DNA from: Bacillus sp. CECT 9360
Lineage (GTDB): Bacteria > Bacillota > Bacilli > Bacillales > DSM-1321
Length of the DNA stretch: 64,000 nucleotides
Assembly (NCBI RefSeq): GCF_918741275.1
Contig: NZ_CAKKNA010000007.1
Coordinates: 162,191-226,190, forward strand
Reading direction: 5' to 3'
Translations under genes and position numbers: made by a program
Shown here: piece after piece, positions 17,740-25,552 of the stretch
Numbering within the stretch: the stretch's first letter is position 1
How the letters are laid out: each line of letters opens with the position of its first letter
The notes under the pieces: model-generated
Databases searched by the model: none
Told to the model about the DNA's origin: nothing
Seen by the model: only the letters and a program-made list of their open reading frames with translations

Positions 17740-19149
17740 ATGGTAGTAGGAGATTTCCCAATTGAAACAGATACTATAGTAATTGGTGCAGGCCCCGGCG
17801 GTTATGTTGCTGCTATCCGTGCCGCCCAGCTTGGACAAAAAGTTACAGTCGTAGAAAAAGGGACGGTAGGCGGAGTGTGCCTTAACGTTGGCTGCATCCC
17901 ATCTAAAGCTTTAATTTCTGCGGGACACAGATTTCATGAAGCACAGCATTCAGAGGATATGGGGATTACAGCTGAGAATGTGAAGGTAGACTTTTCTAAA
18001 GTCCAGGCTTGGAAAGGCTCTGTCGTTAATAAACTGACTGGCGGTGTTGCCGGACTTCTGAAAGGAAACAAGGTTGAAACGGTCAGCGGAGAGGCTTACT
18101 TTGTTGATGGCAATACCCTTCGCGTTATGAGTGAAACTTCCGCTCAAACGTATACATTCAAGAATGCGATCATCGCAACAGGCTCAACTCCTATCGAGTT
18201 GCCTGCGTTTAAATATTCTAAGCGCGTCATTAACTCTACCGGCGCTCTTGCTCTGGAAGAAATACCGGCTTCCATGGTTGTAATCGGCGGCGGTTATATT
18301 GGAACAGAACTTGGCGGCGCGTTTGCCAACTTCGGAACCAAGGTAACCATTTTGGAAGGCCTCGATGAAATTCTTATGGGCTTTGAAAAGCAAATGTCAT
18401 CACTTGTAGCAAGAAACCTTAAGAAAAAAGGCGCTGAAATCGTTACGAAAGCGACCGCAAAAGGTGTGGAAGAGACAGAGAACGGCGTTGTTGTCACGTA
18501 TGAAGCAAAAGGCGAAGAAAAGAAAGTCGAAGCTGATTATGTATTGGTAACTGTTGGACGCCGTCCAAACACTGACGAACTAGGACTTGAGCAAATTGGA
18601 GTCAAATTGACTGAAAGAGGCCTTGTTGAAATCGACAAACAAGCCCGTACAAGTGTTAGCAATATCTACGCAATCGGAGACATTGTCCAGGGACCTCCAT
18701 TGGCCCATAAAGCCTCATATGAAGGTAAGATTGCCGCTGAGGCAATTGCCGGACAAACTTCTGAAATTGACTATCTTGCTATCCCTGCCGTTGTTTTCTC
18801 TGAACCGGAACTTGCTTCTGTAGGGTATACGGAAAAGCAAGCGAAGGATGAAGGAATTGAAGCAGCAGGTGCGAAATTCCCATTTGCAGCTAACGGACGT
18901 GCTCTTTCTTTAAATAACGCAGATGGTTTCATGAAGCTCGTAACCCGAAAGGAAGACGGGCTGGTAATCGGTGCACAAATTGCCGGGCCTGGAGCAAGTG
19001 ACATGATTGCAGAACTAGGACTGGCTATTGAAGCTGGCATGACTGCTGAAGATATCGCCATGACGATTCACGCTCACCCGACATTGGGTGAAATCACTAT
19101 GGAAGCTGCTGAAGTAGCCCTGGGCAGCCCAATCCATATTATTAAGTAA
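17740..19149 (+). CDS. pdhD: Dihydrolipoyl dehydrogenase (E3)
   Basis: E3 reoxidises the dihydrolipoyl groups of E2 with FAD and NAD; in Bacillus it also serves related 2-oxoacid complexes. The 469-residue protein has the FAD-binding [19 protein letters not shown], the redox disulfide in [16 protein letters not shown], the NAD-binding [18 protein letters not shown] and the C-terminal HAHPTLGEI with the catalytic histidine. It starts four bases after the pdhC stop and closes the operon before a strong terminator. Confidence 0.97.
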   Translation: MVVGDFPIETDTIVIGAGPGGYVAAIRAAQLGQKVTVVEKGTVGGVCLNVGCIPSKALISAGHRFHEAQHSEDMGITAENVKVDFSKVQAWKGSVVNKLTGGVAGLLKGNKVETVSGEAYFVDGNTLRVMSETSAQTYTFKNAIIATGSTPIELPAFKYSKRVINSTGALALEEIPASMVVIGGGYIGTELGGAFANFGTKVTILEGLDEILMGFEKQMSSLVARNLKKKGAEIVTKATAKGVEETENGVVVTYEAKGEEKKVEADYVLVTVGRRPNTDELGLEQIGVKLTERGLVEIDKQARTSVSNIYAIGDIVQGPPLAHKASYEGKIAAEAIAGQTSEIDYLAIPAVVFSEPELASVGYTEKQAKDEGIEAAGAKFPFAANGRALSLNNADGFMKLVTRKEDGLVIGAQIAGPGASDMIAELGLAIEAGMTAEDIAMTIHAHPTLGEITMEAAEVALGSPIHIIK

Positions 19150-19154
19150 ATGCT

Positions 19155-19194
19155 AAAAAAGCACACTTACCATTTGGTAAGTGTGCTTTTTTTT
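19155..19194 (+). terminator. Terminator of the pdh operon
   Basis: AAAAAAGCACACTTACC pairs with GGTAAGTGTGCTTTTTT around a four-base loop and is followed by further T residues. Confidence 0.95.
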
Positions 19195-19321
19195 GTTTTT
19201 CAGCCATATAATTGGATATAATGGACAAGTTTGAGCCTTAAAAAAGAGTGGAAGCATGTTTGAAAACATGTAGAAAGGTTATAGAAAAATAAAGGATCTT
19301 ACTAAAGTGAGGCTGAATACT

Positions 19322-19567
19322 TTGAAAAATTACATTGTATTCCTCTTTCAAATAATCGTCTGGAGTGGTTATACTGTAGTAGAGTGGTTATCGGATCACG
19401 ACCGAATGCTTTTCAAAGTGTTGATGTTTTTAGTGTTTTGCTATCTTGCCTCCTATATCGGAAAAGCGATTCTGAAGTCAAATAGAAGCACGATCCTTAT
19501 TACCTGCACCAGTTTAATCAGCTATGCCTTCTTACAGCTTCTTCTTAAAGAATTTCTGCCATATTGA
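19322..19567 (+). CDS. Small membrane protein, three hydrophobic segments, unknown function
   Basis: An 81-residue product starting at TTG 19322 (GAGG nine bases upstream); GTG 19307 is an alternative start. Three transmembrane segments are visible: IVFLFQIIVWSGYTVVEWL, MLFKVLMFLVFCYLASYIG and ILITCTSLISYAFLQLLL. No family was recognised. A TTGTTT-18-TATAAT pair ending at 19222 could be its promoter. It ends 21 bases before the deacetylase start in the same direction, so the two probably form an operon. A helper role in the cell envelope is only a guess from that neighbour. Confidence 0.6.
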   Translation: MKNYIVFLFQIIVWSGYTVVEWLSDHDRMLFKVLMFLVFCYLASYIGKAILKSNRSTILITCTSLISYAFLQLLLKEFLPY

Positions 19568-19587
19568 ATCGAGCGGGAGGTACATCA

Positions 19588-20442
19588 TTGAGAAAAAAAC
19601 GACTACTTCTAAGTACTGTTTTCTTTTGCTTTCTTTTAACTGGGTGCAGCGGGAACCAGGCTTCCTCGGAAGTAGAAAGCAAAGAAAAACTGCAAACTAA
19701 AACGGAACAGAAAGAAACGAAGGATGAACAAAAAGAGCCGTCTAAACATGAGAACGAGGAGAAAGGGAACATTGAAGATGAAGAGACGGAGCAGGTGGTG
19801 AAAAATGTAACACCGCAATACCGTCTTAATCCGGCTAATTCGTCTGTCAATCCTATTTCTAACGCCAACGCAAAGGTGGTCCTATTAACTTTCGATGATG
19901 CGCCGGATAAACATTCGTTAGAGATCGCAAAAACGCTCAAATCACATAATGTGAACGCGATTTTCTTTGTAAATGGACATTTCCTAGACAGTGAAGAAGA
20001 AAAGGCAGTTCTGAAACAAATTCATGAGATGGGCTTTGCGATCGGAAACCACACGCAGAGTCATGCTACATTAAAGGACTTGTCCGAATCTGAGCAAAGA
20101 AATGAAATCGTGAAACTGAATGATGCGGTTGAAGCGATAATCGGGGAGCGGCCGAAGTTTTTCCGCGCGCCGTTTGGCATGAATACCGATTTTTCCAAGA
20201 AACTTGCAACCGAGGAAAAAATGCTGGTCATGAATTGGACGTATGGCTACGACTGGGAGAAGAATTATCAATCAAAAGAGGCACTGACCCAAATTATGGT
20301 GAACTCACCATATCTGATAAACGGAGCCAATCTGCTTATGCATGACAGAGCTTGGACTAGCGAGGCAATTTCCGGAATCATTACGGGGCTGCAGGCAAAA
20401 GGCTATGAAATGCTCGACCCTGAATTGATAGAAACTCCTTGA
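19588..20442 (+). CDS. Polysaccharide deacetylase lipoprotein (NodB domain)
   Basis: An exported lipoprotein of 284 residues that probably deacetylates a cell-wall polymer such as peptidoglycan. TTG 19588 follows GGGAGG by seven bases. The signal peptide ends with lipobox LTGC; a Glu/Lys-rich linker of about 60 residues leads to a NodB (carbohydrate esterase 4) domain from about residue 95. The metal-binding motif is TFDDAP, where most members have TFDDGP, and NHTQSH supplies the two histidines; RAPFG and the LLMHD motif are also present, so the site looks complete. The exact substrate is unknown. Confidence 0.85.
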   Translation: MRKKRLLLSTVFFCFLLTGCSGNQASSEVESKEKLQTKTEQKETKDEQKEPSKHENEEKGNIEDEETEQVVKNVTPQYRLNPANSSVNPISNANAKVVLLTFDDAPDKHSLEIAKTLKSHNVNAIFFVNGHFLDSEEEKAVLKQIHEMGFAIGNHTQSHATLKDLSESEQRNEIVKLNDAVEAIIGERPKFFRAPFGMNTDFSKKLATEEKMLVMNWTYGYDWEKNYQSKEALTQIMVNSPYLINGANLLMHDRAWTSEAISGIITGLQAKGYEMLDPELIETP

Positions 20443-20446
20443 AAAG

Positions 20447-20477
20447 AAAGGCTTCAGGTTAATTTCCTGATGCCTTA
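20447..20477 (+). terminator. Hairpin after the deacetylase gene
   Basis: AAGGCTTCAGG pairs with CCTGATGCCTT around a seven-base loop, just after the stop codon. The following T-tract is weak, so it may act with the convergent gene's end as a two-way stop. Confidence 0.5.
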
Positions 20478-20486
20478 AACGTTCCC

Positions 20487-20921
20487 CTACTTTCGAGGAT
20501 AATAATACATAATCCTTTTGTTGAATAAGTGCAGCTCGCCCTTTAGCTTTTTTGCGAGAAATTTGCAAAACTCATTTGCTTTTCCTTTATCCCCGTATGT
20601 TGCTGATTCAGGAAGTGTCACTTGTATGTAAGATTGTATTCTTTCATGGTTTGAATCATCGGTGATTTTCTCTTGATCGATTCCAAGTAAAATGACATTA
20701 TAACGATCTGAAGCAGATTGAAGATACATCCATTCCCCTTTTGAATCAAGCGTTTCTTTCATTTCATATGGAAAAGCCTGGTTTTCATAGTTCCATGCTA
20801 ACTGAGCACCAGTCTTTGATGTAATCTCCTTATAATAACTAAATAATTCTTTTACCTCGTCAAGTGTTATCGTTTCTTTGTCTGAACCGGGAACCAGTTT
20901 TATATAGGCATTTTCGGTCAT
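20487..20921 (-). CDS. Conserved Bacillus protein, probable DUF1885 family
   Basis: A 144-residue soluble protein with no signal peptide or transmembrane segment, starting TENAYIKLVPGS and ending MYYYPRK. The pattern resembles the DUF1885 family known only in Bacillaceae; I assign that from memory and without a search. I chose ATG 20921, seven bases after AGGGGG; ATG 20927 is too close to it. It is a single gene convergent with the deacetylase. No role can be stated from the sequence. Confidence 0.65.
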   Translation of the reverse strand: MTENAYIKLVPGSDKETITLDEVKELFSYYKEITSKTGAQLAWNYENQAFPYEMKETLDSKGEWMYLQSASDRYNVILLGIDQEKITDDSNHERIQSYIQVTLPESATYGDKGKANEFCKFLAKKLKGELHLFNKRIMYYYPRK

Positions 20922-21078
20922 TCTCATTCCCCCTATAAAATGAGTCTTTATGTATTCGTTTTCATTCTAGCATTCTTTTACAGCTTTATACAATAGTATT
21001 AGCAAGGGTTTTCACTTGAATAATATGGTTATCTGAATTATAATAATATTCTAATAATTGTTTAAAAAGGAGGTAAAT

Positions 21079-21375
21079 ATGGAACTTTTCGAAAAACTAT
21101 ATGATGAGAACGAAACTGTCAAGGTCAGGTTTGTTGGATTTACCGCAAGTGAAACCAGATTTGATTTTGGAATCGTCTATACGAATATGTTTTTTGGAAA
21201 GCCGTTGGTAATATGTATGCAAACAGGTCGTTCTACCCTCCTGGAATTAAATGACAGTCAGGACTTGGAATATTTACAGGCTGCTTTTAAAATTGAACGC
21301 GCACATGCTGTTGAATTAGCGGAATTTTTTAAAGAAACCTTGCCGGAGATCCCGTTTCAATCCCAATATGAATAA
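21079..21375 (+). CDS. Conserved protein, probable DUF3055 family
   Basis: A 98-residue soluble acidic protein (ELFEKLYDENETVKVRF at the start) that resembles the DUF3055 family of Bacillus and Staphylococcus (SAV0927-like). AAGGAGG lies five bases before ATG 21079; the frame upstream to 21058 is only the ribosome binding site region. It stands alone with a strong terminator after it and the SR1 region downstream. Function unknown. Confidence 0.75.
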   Translation: MELFEKLYDENETVKVRFVGFTASETRFDFGIVYTNMFFGKPLVICMQTGRSTLLELNDSQDLEYLQAAFKIERAHAVELAEFFKETLPEIPFQSQYE

Positions 21376-21381
21376 TAATCG

Positions 21382-21405
21382 AAAGAGCCATAATTGGCTC
21401 TTTTT
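21382..21405 (+). terminator. Terminator after the DUF3055 gene
   Basis: AAAGAGCC pairs with GGCTCTTT around a six-base loop and is followed by T residues. Confidence 0.9.
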
Positions 21406-21420
21406 CCTTTCTGCATAAGG

Positions 21421-21476
21421 GCAACTACGTCTAAACTCCGCCTTACGACTCGTCAGTCGACGAATTTTCTTTAAAT
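21421..21476 (+). repeat. Short intergenic repeat, family R2, copy 1
   Basis: The segment contains ACTACGTCTAAACTCCGCC, then TTACGACTCGTCAGTCGACGA and TTTTCTTTA. Its core (CGTCTAA...CGCCTTA...CTCGTCA.TCGACGA.TTTTCT) recurs at 52783-52835 and, inverted, at 58905-58960, with partial copies at 21861-21936 and 53913-53945. Confidence 0.7.
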
Positions 21477-21559
21477 AATCTGCCAAAAAGAATCATTCTG
21501 ATATACCTTATTTGGATTAAATTTGAAAAAGATCCAAAATAAACACCGAAAACATTTAA

Positions 21560-21633
21560 TGTGACATACAATTAAAGCTTGAAAAAGTAATTGTGTTATA
21601 TTATTATAGATTTATAAAGATAAAGCGTTTTCA
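21560..21633 (+). promoter_or_regulatory. SR1 promoter with two CcpN-like operators and a cre-like site
   Basis: The promoter is TTGAAA (21579-21584), 17 bases, TATTAT (21602-21607). TGTGACATACA (21560-21570) and TGTGTTATATT (21592-21602) each match the CcpN consensus TRTGHYATAYW, as I remember it, at every position; one lies upstream of the -35 box and one overlaps the spacer and -10. AAAGCGTTTTCA within 21620-21633 is a good CcpA (cre) match just after the expected transcription start. This arrangement predicts repression on glucose and expression under gluconeogenesis, as known for SR1 in B. subtilis. Confidence 0.8.
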
Positions 21634-21676
21634 TTTAATTTCTACTAAAACTAATCATTAGGAAGGGGATTGAAAA

Positions 21677-21793
21677 ATGGGAACAATCGTTTGTCAACAA
21701 TGCAATGTCACAATGGATCATTATGAGGATGAAAAAGTGAACGTGCTTTACTCAAATTGCGGCTGCGGGTCAGAGGATCATACGGAAGAATAA
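21677..21793 (+). CDS. sr1P: GapA-binding peptide SR1P
   Basis: A 38-residue peptide starting MGTIVCQQCNVTMDHYEDEK, ten bases or so after GGAAGGGG. I recognise it as SR1P, which binds glyceraldehyde-3-phosphate dehydrogenase GapA, stabilises gapA mRNA and favours the GapA-RNase J1 contact. Four cysteines are arranged as C6-x2-C9 and C28-x-C30, which look like a small zinc site; that reading is inference. The frame is too short for standard length cut-offs and is easily missed. RNase J1 is encoded at 7858-9525. Confidence 0.93.
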   Translation: MGTIVCQQCNVTMDHYEDEKVNVLYSNCGCGSEDHTEE

Positions 21794-21800
21794 TTATAAG

Positions 21801-21832
21801 AAGAGCCGGCTTCTCGAATGCCGGCTCTTTTG
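21801..21832 (+). terminator. SR1 terminator
   Basis: AAGAGCCGGC pairs with GCCGGCTCTT around a nine-base loop, with TTT after it. It lies eight bases after the SR1P stop. Confidence 0.9.
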
Positions 21833-21860
21833 GATAAAAGGAAGTAAAAACAAAGGTTCC

Positions 21861-21936
21861 AATCTGAGATAAGTAAACTCCGCCTTTGCTTCCGCCTTAA
21901 AAAGCGAAGGCGGAGGCGAGTTTTCTTTATCATGAT
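21861..21936. repeat. Palindromic spacer between SR1 and speA, partial R2-like copy
   Basis: AACTCCGCCTTTGCTT and AAGCGAAGGCGGAG form a stem with a short CCGCCTTAA loop region, followed by GCGAGTTTTCTTTA, the R2 tail. It lies between the two convergent units and may also serve as the speA-side terminator. Confidence 0.5.
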
Positions 21937-21943
21937 TAATTCA

Positions 21944-23422
21944 TTATCGTATTGCTTTGAATTCCTTAATGACCCGGAGGAATTTTAGCTCGCTGTCTTC
22001 AGGTCCCTGAACAGGTAAGCCGACTTCGATATTTTTCTTAATGTATTCGACGTTTTCTTTTGTGATAATTTCCCCTGGAATAAAAATCGGAATTCCTGGG
22101 GGATATACCATGATAAACTCGGCACTGGTCCGGCCGATGGACTCGTCGATTGGTACGATTTCGGTGTCGGCATAAAAAGCGTCCCGTGGTGTTACCGTAA
22201 GGGTGGGAATATTAGGCAGCAACACTTCGGTTTCCGTTTTGCCTTCCTTTGCTGTATATTTTCGGAACTCTTCAGAAATATCCTTGAGGGCATTGATTAA
22301 TAGGTCTGCCTCTTTCTTCGTATCCCCAGGTGTAATAATACAGAGGATGTTGTATAAATCGGACATCTCCACTTCGATATTATGCTTTTCGCGAAGCCAT
22401 TTCTCCACATCATAACCGGAAATACCAAGATCTTTCACCGAAATAATCAGCTTGGTAGGGTCTAGGTCAAAAGTTGCTTTGCTGCCGAGAATTTCCTTGC
22501 CAATACAATGCAGGTCTGAAATTTTGTTGATTTCTCCGCGTATATAGTCAGCAAGAGAAATCGTTTGAGCAATCAATTCCTTGCCGCCGGTGGCGAGCTG
22601 TTTTCTGGCTACATCCAGAGAAGCCAGCAACAAATATGATGTAGATGTTGTTGTGAGCATGCTCAGGATCGATTGCACTCGATTTGCTGAAACAAGGCCT
22701 TCCCGGACGTTCAAGATCGAGCTTTGTGTCAGGGAGCCTCCGAGTTTATGAACGCTCGTGGCTGCCATATCCGCACCCGCCTGCATGGCTGACAGTGGCA
22801 AATCATCATGAAAATGGATATGAACCCCATGGGCTTCGTCCACAAGTACGGGAACGTCATAGGAATGGGCAATTTCGACGATTTTCTTTAAGTCTGCTGA
22901 AATCCCGAAATACGTTGGATTAATGACAAGCAATCCTTTTGCATCAGGATGTTGCTCTAGTGCGTGTTCCACAGATTCAGTCGTAATCCCATGGGAGATC
23001 CCGAGGTTTTTGTCAATTTCCGGATGGATAAATATCGGCACGGCTCCCGAAAAAACGATAGCAGACATAACCGATTTATGAACGTTTCTTGGAACAATAA
23101 TCTTGTCTCCAGGGCCGCAAACCGCCATCACCATCGTCATGATCGCGCCGCTTGTCCCTTGAACGGAAAAAAAAGTATGATCTGCTCCAAAGGCTTCTGC
23201 CGCCAGATCTTGGGCTTGCTTAATCATTCCTTTTGGTTGATGGAGATCGTCTAATGGAGCGATATTGATCAAGTCGATCGATAGCGCATTTTCACCTATG
23301 AATTCGCGAAAATCCGGATCAATGCCCGCCCCTTTCTTATGTCCGGGTATATGAAATTGGACTGGATTTTTTTTTGCGTGCTGGATTAAACCTGTGAATA
23401 AGGGTGTATCATATTGTGACAA
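21944..23422 (-). CDS. speA: Arginine decarboxylase (Orn/Lys/Arg decarboxylase class I fold)
   Basis: SpeA makes agmatine from arginine, the first step to polyamines in Bacillus. The 492-residue PLP enzyme has the conserved GHKKGAG entry, FFSVQGTSGA, the cofactor-binding DEAHGVH and ATSVHKLGGSLTQSS with the Schiff-base lysine, then the C-terminal domain. The best start is TTG 23422: it aligns with the start of B. subtilis SpeA (SQ.DTPL.TG) and has GAGGTG ten bases upstream; the longer frame to ATG 23458 would overrun that ribosome binding site. It converges with SR1, whose known target AhrC regulates arginine metabolism. Confidence 0.94.
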   Translation of the reverse strand: MSQYDTPLFTGLIQHAKKNPVQFHIPGHKKGAGIDPDFREFIGENALSIDLINIAPLDDLHQPKGMIKQAQDLAAEAFGADHTFFSVQGTSGAIMTMVMAVCGPGDKIIVPRNVHKSVMSAIVFSGAVPIFIHPEIDKNLGISHGITTESVEHALEQHPDAKGLLVINPTYFGISADLKKIVEIAHSYDVPVLVDEAHGVHIHFHDDLPLSAMQAGADMAATSVHKLGGSLTQSSILNVREGLVSANRVQSILSMLTTTSTSYLLLASLDVARKQLATGGKELIAQTISLADYIRGEINKISDLHCIGKEILGSKATFDLDPTKLIISVKDLGISGYDVEKWLREKHNIEVEMSDLYNILCIITPGDTKKEADLLINALKDISEEFRKYTAKEGKTETEVLLPNIPTLTVTPRDAFYADTEIVPIDESIGRTSAEFIMVYPPGIPIFIPGEIITKENVEYIKKNIEVGLPVQGPEDSELKFLRVIKEFKAIR

Positions 23423-23607
23423 TTCTTCATAACACCTCTTCTGAAAAAAAATTAGCATAAAACAAATGAATTATAGCATCTATTATAGTGTTTGCAAAGA
23501 AATTACATTCTACTTTAAAAAATGTGCGAAAGGATAGTTCTGGTTTTCTTGACAGAATTTCTTTAAACTGAAAAAAGGAATGATACACGAATGGAAGGGG
23601 AGTTTTC

Positions 23608-24567
23608 ATGGACTGGAATACGAGGGTAACAGAATTGCTGGGCATTACATATCCGATTATACAAGGCGGGCTTGCCCATTTGGCTTATGCCGATCTTGCT
23701 GCAGCTGTTTCGAATGCGGGAGGGCTTGGGCAGGTCACCGCGATGAGCCTACAGACGCCCGAGGATCTCCGCGCGGAAATTCGTAAGACAAAAAGCATGA
23801 CTGACAAACCGTTTGGAGTTAATTTTGCAATCGGACAGCATGGGAGAACGTTTGAGAACTTTCTCGAAGCGGCAATGGAGGAAGGAATTTCTGTAGTTTC
23901 CATTACTGGCGGCAACCCGGCTCCTTTTTTTGATTTATTAAAAGGGACAAATGTGAAGAAGCTCGTTCTCGTTGCAGCAAAAAGGCAGGCAGTCAAGGCA
24001 GAAGAATTGGGTGCGGATGCCGTAATGGTTGTCGGGCAGGAAGGCGGCGGCCATTTAGGCAGGGATGATATTGGCACAACCGTACTGATTCCCCAGGTGG
24101 CCGATTCGGTGTCGATACCGGTTATTGCTTCAGGGGGCCTCGGCGACGGACGCGGGTTAATGGCCGGTCTCTCACTTGGAGCAGAAGGAATTGAGATGGG
24201 TACGAGATTTATCGCGACGAAAGAATGTGTGCACGCTCACACTCTTTATAAACAAGCCCTCTTAGAAGGAGATGAAAATGGAACGGTTGTCATCAAACGC
24301 TCCATTGGTGCACCTGCAAGGGTAATCTCCAATAGCTGGACTGACAGAATCCTTGAAATTGAAAAAGAACGCGGCGAGTACGAAGTGTTAAAGGATTACA
24401 TAAGCGGGCAGGCAAACAAACGCTACATTCATGATGGAGTTCTTGATGAAGGATTCGCCTGGGCAGGACAGGTAATGGGGTTAATCCACGATGTACCGAC
24501 AGTTTCCGAGCTATTTGACAGAATGATCAAGGAAGCGGGAGCAATCAGGCAAAAATGGGCAACATAA
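23608..24567 (+). CDS. Nitronate monooxygenase / FabK-like FMN enzyme
   Basis: A 319-residue FMN-dependent TIM-barrel enzyme of the nitronate monooxygenase (2-nitropropane dioxygenase) superfamily. Family motifs are [26 protein letters not shown] at the start, [13 protein letters not shown] in the centre (active-site histidine), [11 protein letters not shown] and [11 protein letters not shown] for phosphate binding of FMN. It could oxidise toxic nitronates such as propionate-3-nitronate; related FabK enzymes are enoyl-ACP reductases, and sequence alone does not separate these cleanly. It starts at ATG 23608 after GGGGAG and runs toward yktA. Confidence 0.85.
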   Translation: MDWNTRVTELLGITYPIIQGGLAHLAYADLAAAVSNAGGLGQVTAMSLQTPEDLRAEIRKTKSMTDKPFGVNFAIGQHGRTFENFLEAAMEEGISVVSITGGNPAPFFDLLKGTNVKKLVLVAAKRQAVKAEELGADAVMVVGQEGGGHLGRDDIGTTVLIPQVADSVSIPVIASGGLGDGRGLMAGLSLGAEGIEMGTRFIATKECVHAHTLYKQALLEGDENGTVVIKRSIGAPARVISNSWTDRILEIEKERGEYEVLKDYISGQANKRYIHDGVLDEGFAWAGQVMGLIHDVPTVSELFDRMIKEAGAIRQKWAT

Positions 24568-24619
24568 TCAAACGGACACTTTGGGAAGGTGTACTACTAT
24601 TCTTAAGCAGGTGGCACAA

Positions 24620-24892
24620 ATGGATTATCAATATCCAATGGATATGGACTGGACAACTGAGGAAATCGTTGATGTCATTCACTTTTTTGAAGCGGTGGAA
24701 AAGGCATACGAAAGCAAAGTCCTGAAAGAAGAAATCATGTCCGCTTATCGCAGGTTCAAAGAAATCGTTCCCGGTAAGGCGGATGAAAAAAACTACACCG
24801 ACGAATTTGAGTTAGTCAGCGGTTATTCAGCTTATTTGGTAATGAAGAAGGCCAAAGAAGTACAAGATGGTGAATGGATTTCGATGAAATAG
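24620..24892 (+). CDS. yktA: UPF0223 family protein YktA
   Basis: A 90-residue soluble protein that matches B. subtilis YktA (UPF0223), beginning [16 protein letters not shown] and containing [16 protein letters not shown] and SGYSAY. The fold is an all-helical small domain and the function is unknown. I chose ATG 24620, five bases after AGGTGG; the longer frame from 24581 lacks a ribosome binding site. In B. subtilis yktA is followed by yktB; here the whole trp operon lies between them. Confidence 0.92.
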   Translation: MDYQYPMDMDWTTEEIVDVIHFFEAVEKAYESKVLKEEIMSAYRRFKEIVPGKADEKNYTDEFELVSGYSAYLVMKKAKEVQDGEWISMK

Positions 24893-24928
24893 TTTACACA
24901 AAAAATTCAAAATCTTTCGAGATAATTC

Positions 24929-24958
24929 TTGACTTAGTATGTTCAGACGTTTTATTAT
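24929..24958 (+). promoter_or_regulatory. Probable SigA promoter of the trp operon
   Basis: TTGACT (24929-24934), 18 bases and TATTAT (24953-24958), just upstream of the first T-box leader. Confidence 0.65.
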
Positions 24959-24969
24959 GTTTAATAAGA

Positions 24970-25236
24970 ATTATTTATAAACGGCATTGACGAAGAAGAG
25001 TAGCTTAATGGATGCATTTTAGAGAGCCGGTGGCAGGTGTGAACCGGTATGTATCGTTTAGTGAATGGACTTTCGAGCCCCAAACCGAAACCGCTCGCGG
25101 AAGTAGGCCTTGGCGAACGCGCCTTATCGTTACAAAAGGCAGGCAAATTATTATTGCCGTAAAGTGAGCTTTTAAAGCTAATAAAGGTGGTACCACGGGT
25201 TCCTCGTCCTTTTGGATGAGGGCCCTTTTTGTGTTT
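24970..25236 (+). promoter_or_regulatory. T-box riboswitch 1 (tryptophan), trp operon leader
   Basis: The 14-base T-box core AAGGTGGTACCACGG lies at 25184-25198 and is followed by a terminator stem (GGGTTCCTCGTCC with GGATGAGGGCCC, then a T-rich tail, 25196-25236). Upstream, the Stem I region has AGAGAGCCGGTGG and AACCGG arms, and GTGAATGGAC with the likely specifier UGG (25066-25068), the tryptophan codon. T-boxes let uncharged tRNA bind and stop termination, so uncharged tRNA-Trp would turn the operon on. Confidence 0.9.
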
Positions 25237-25244
25237 TTTAAACT

Positions 25245-25530
25245 GAATACGCAAATCGTTGAGTAAGAGTAGTAGCCATTTTAGATGCGATACAGAGAGC
25301 CGGGAAAGGTGGAAACCGGTACGCTAAAAAGTGGTGAATGGACTTATGAGAGGCGCCTTGAATGAATAGTAGGGGAGCCCGGATTCCACCGTTACAGGGA
25401 TAGGGTATAAATAAAGATGTACCCGAAAAGCGGGAAGGCGATAAAAAGCCTTCCAAGCTGAGGTGGCACCGCGGTCAATAATCGTCCTCTGCAAACAGGA
25501 ATTTTCTGTTTGCAGAGGACTTTTTTTTTA
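25245..25530 (+). promoter_or_regulatory. T-box riboswitch 2 (tryptophan), trp operon leader
   Basis: A second complete T-box leader follows directly. It has the Stem I arms AGAGAGCCGGGAAAGGTGG and AACCGG, the same GTGAATGGAC specifier context with UGG at 25339-25341, the T-box core GAGGTGGCACCGCGG at 25460-25474, and a very strong terminator of 14 bp (GTCCTCTGCAAACA and complement) with nine T residues (25484-25529). Two leaders in series should make the response to Trp-tRNA charging steeper. Confidence 0.93.
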
Positions 25531-25552
25531 GAAAAAGAGGGGACGTGATGAT

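Larger units (their letters stand above)
21614..21832 (+). ncRNA. sr1: Dual-function regulatory RNA SR1
   Basis: SR1 of B. subtilis is a trans-acting RNA of about 205 nt that inhibits translation of ahrC and also encodes the peptide SR1P. Here the start is inferred about seven bases after the -10 box and the end from the terminator, which gives about 219 nt. The identification rests on the SR1P frame inside it, the location next to speA and downstream of the pdh operon (the same neighbourhood as in B. subtilis), and the CcpN-like operators. Pairing with ahrC could not be checked because ahrC is not in the window. Confidence 0.85.

Noticed and set aside
25005..25456. Minus-strand frames across the trp leader
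   Set aside because: They translate the T-box leaders backwards; the leaders have clear T-box cores and terminators on the plus strand.
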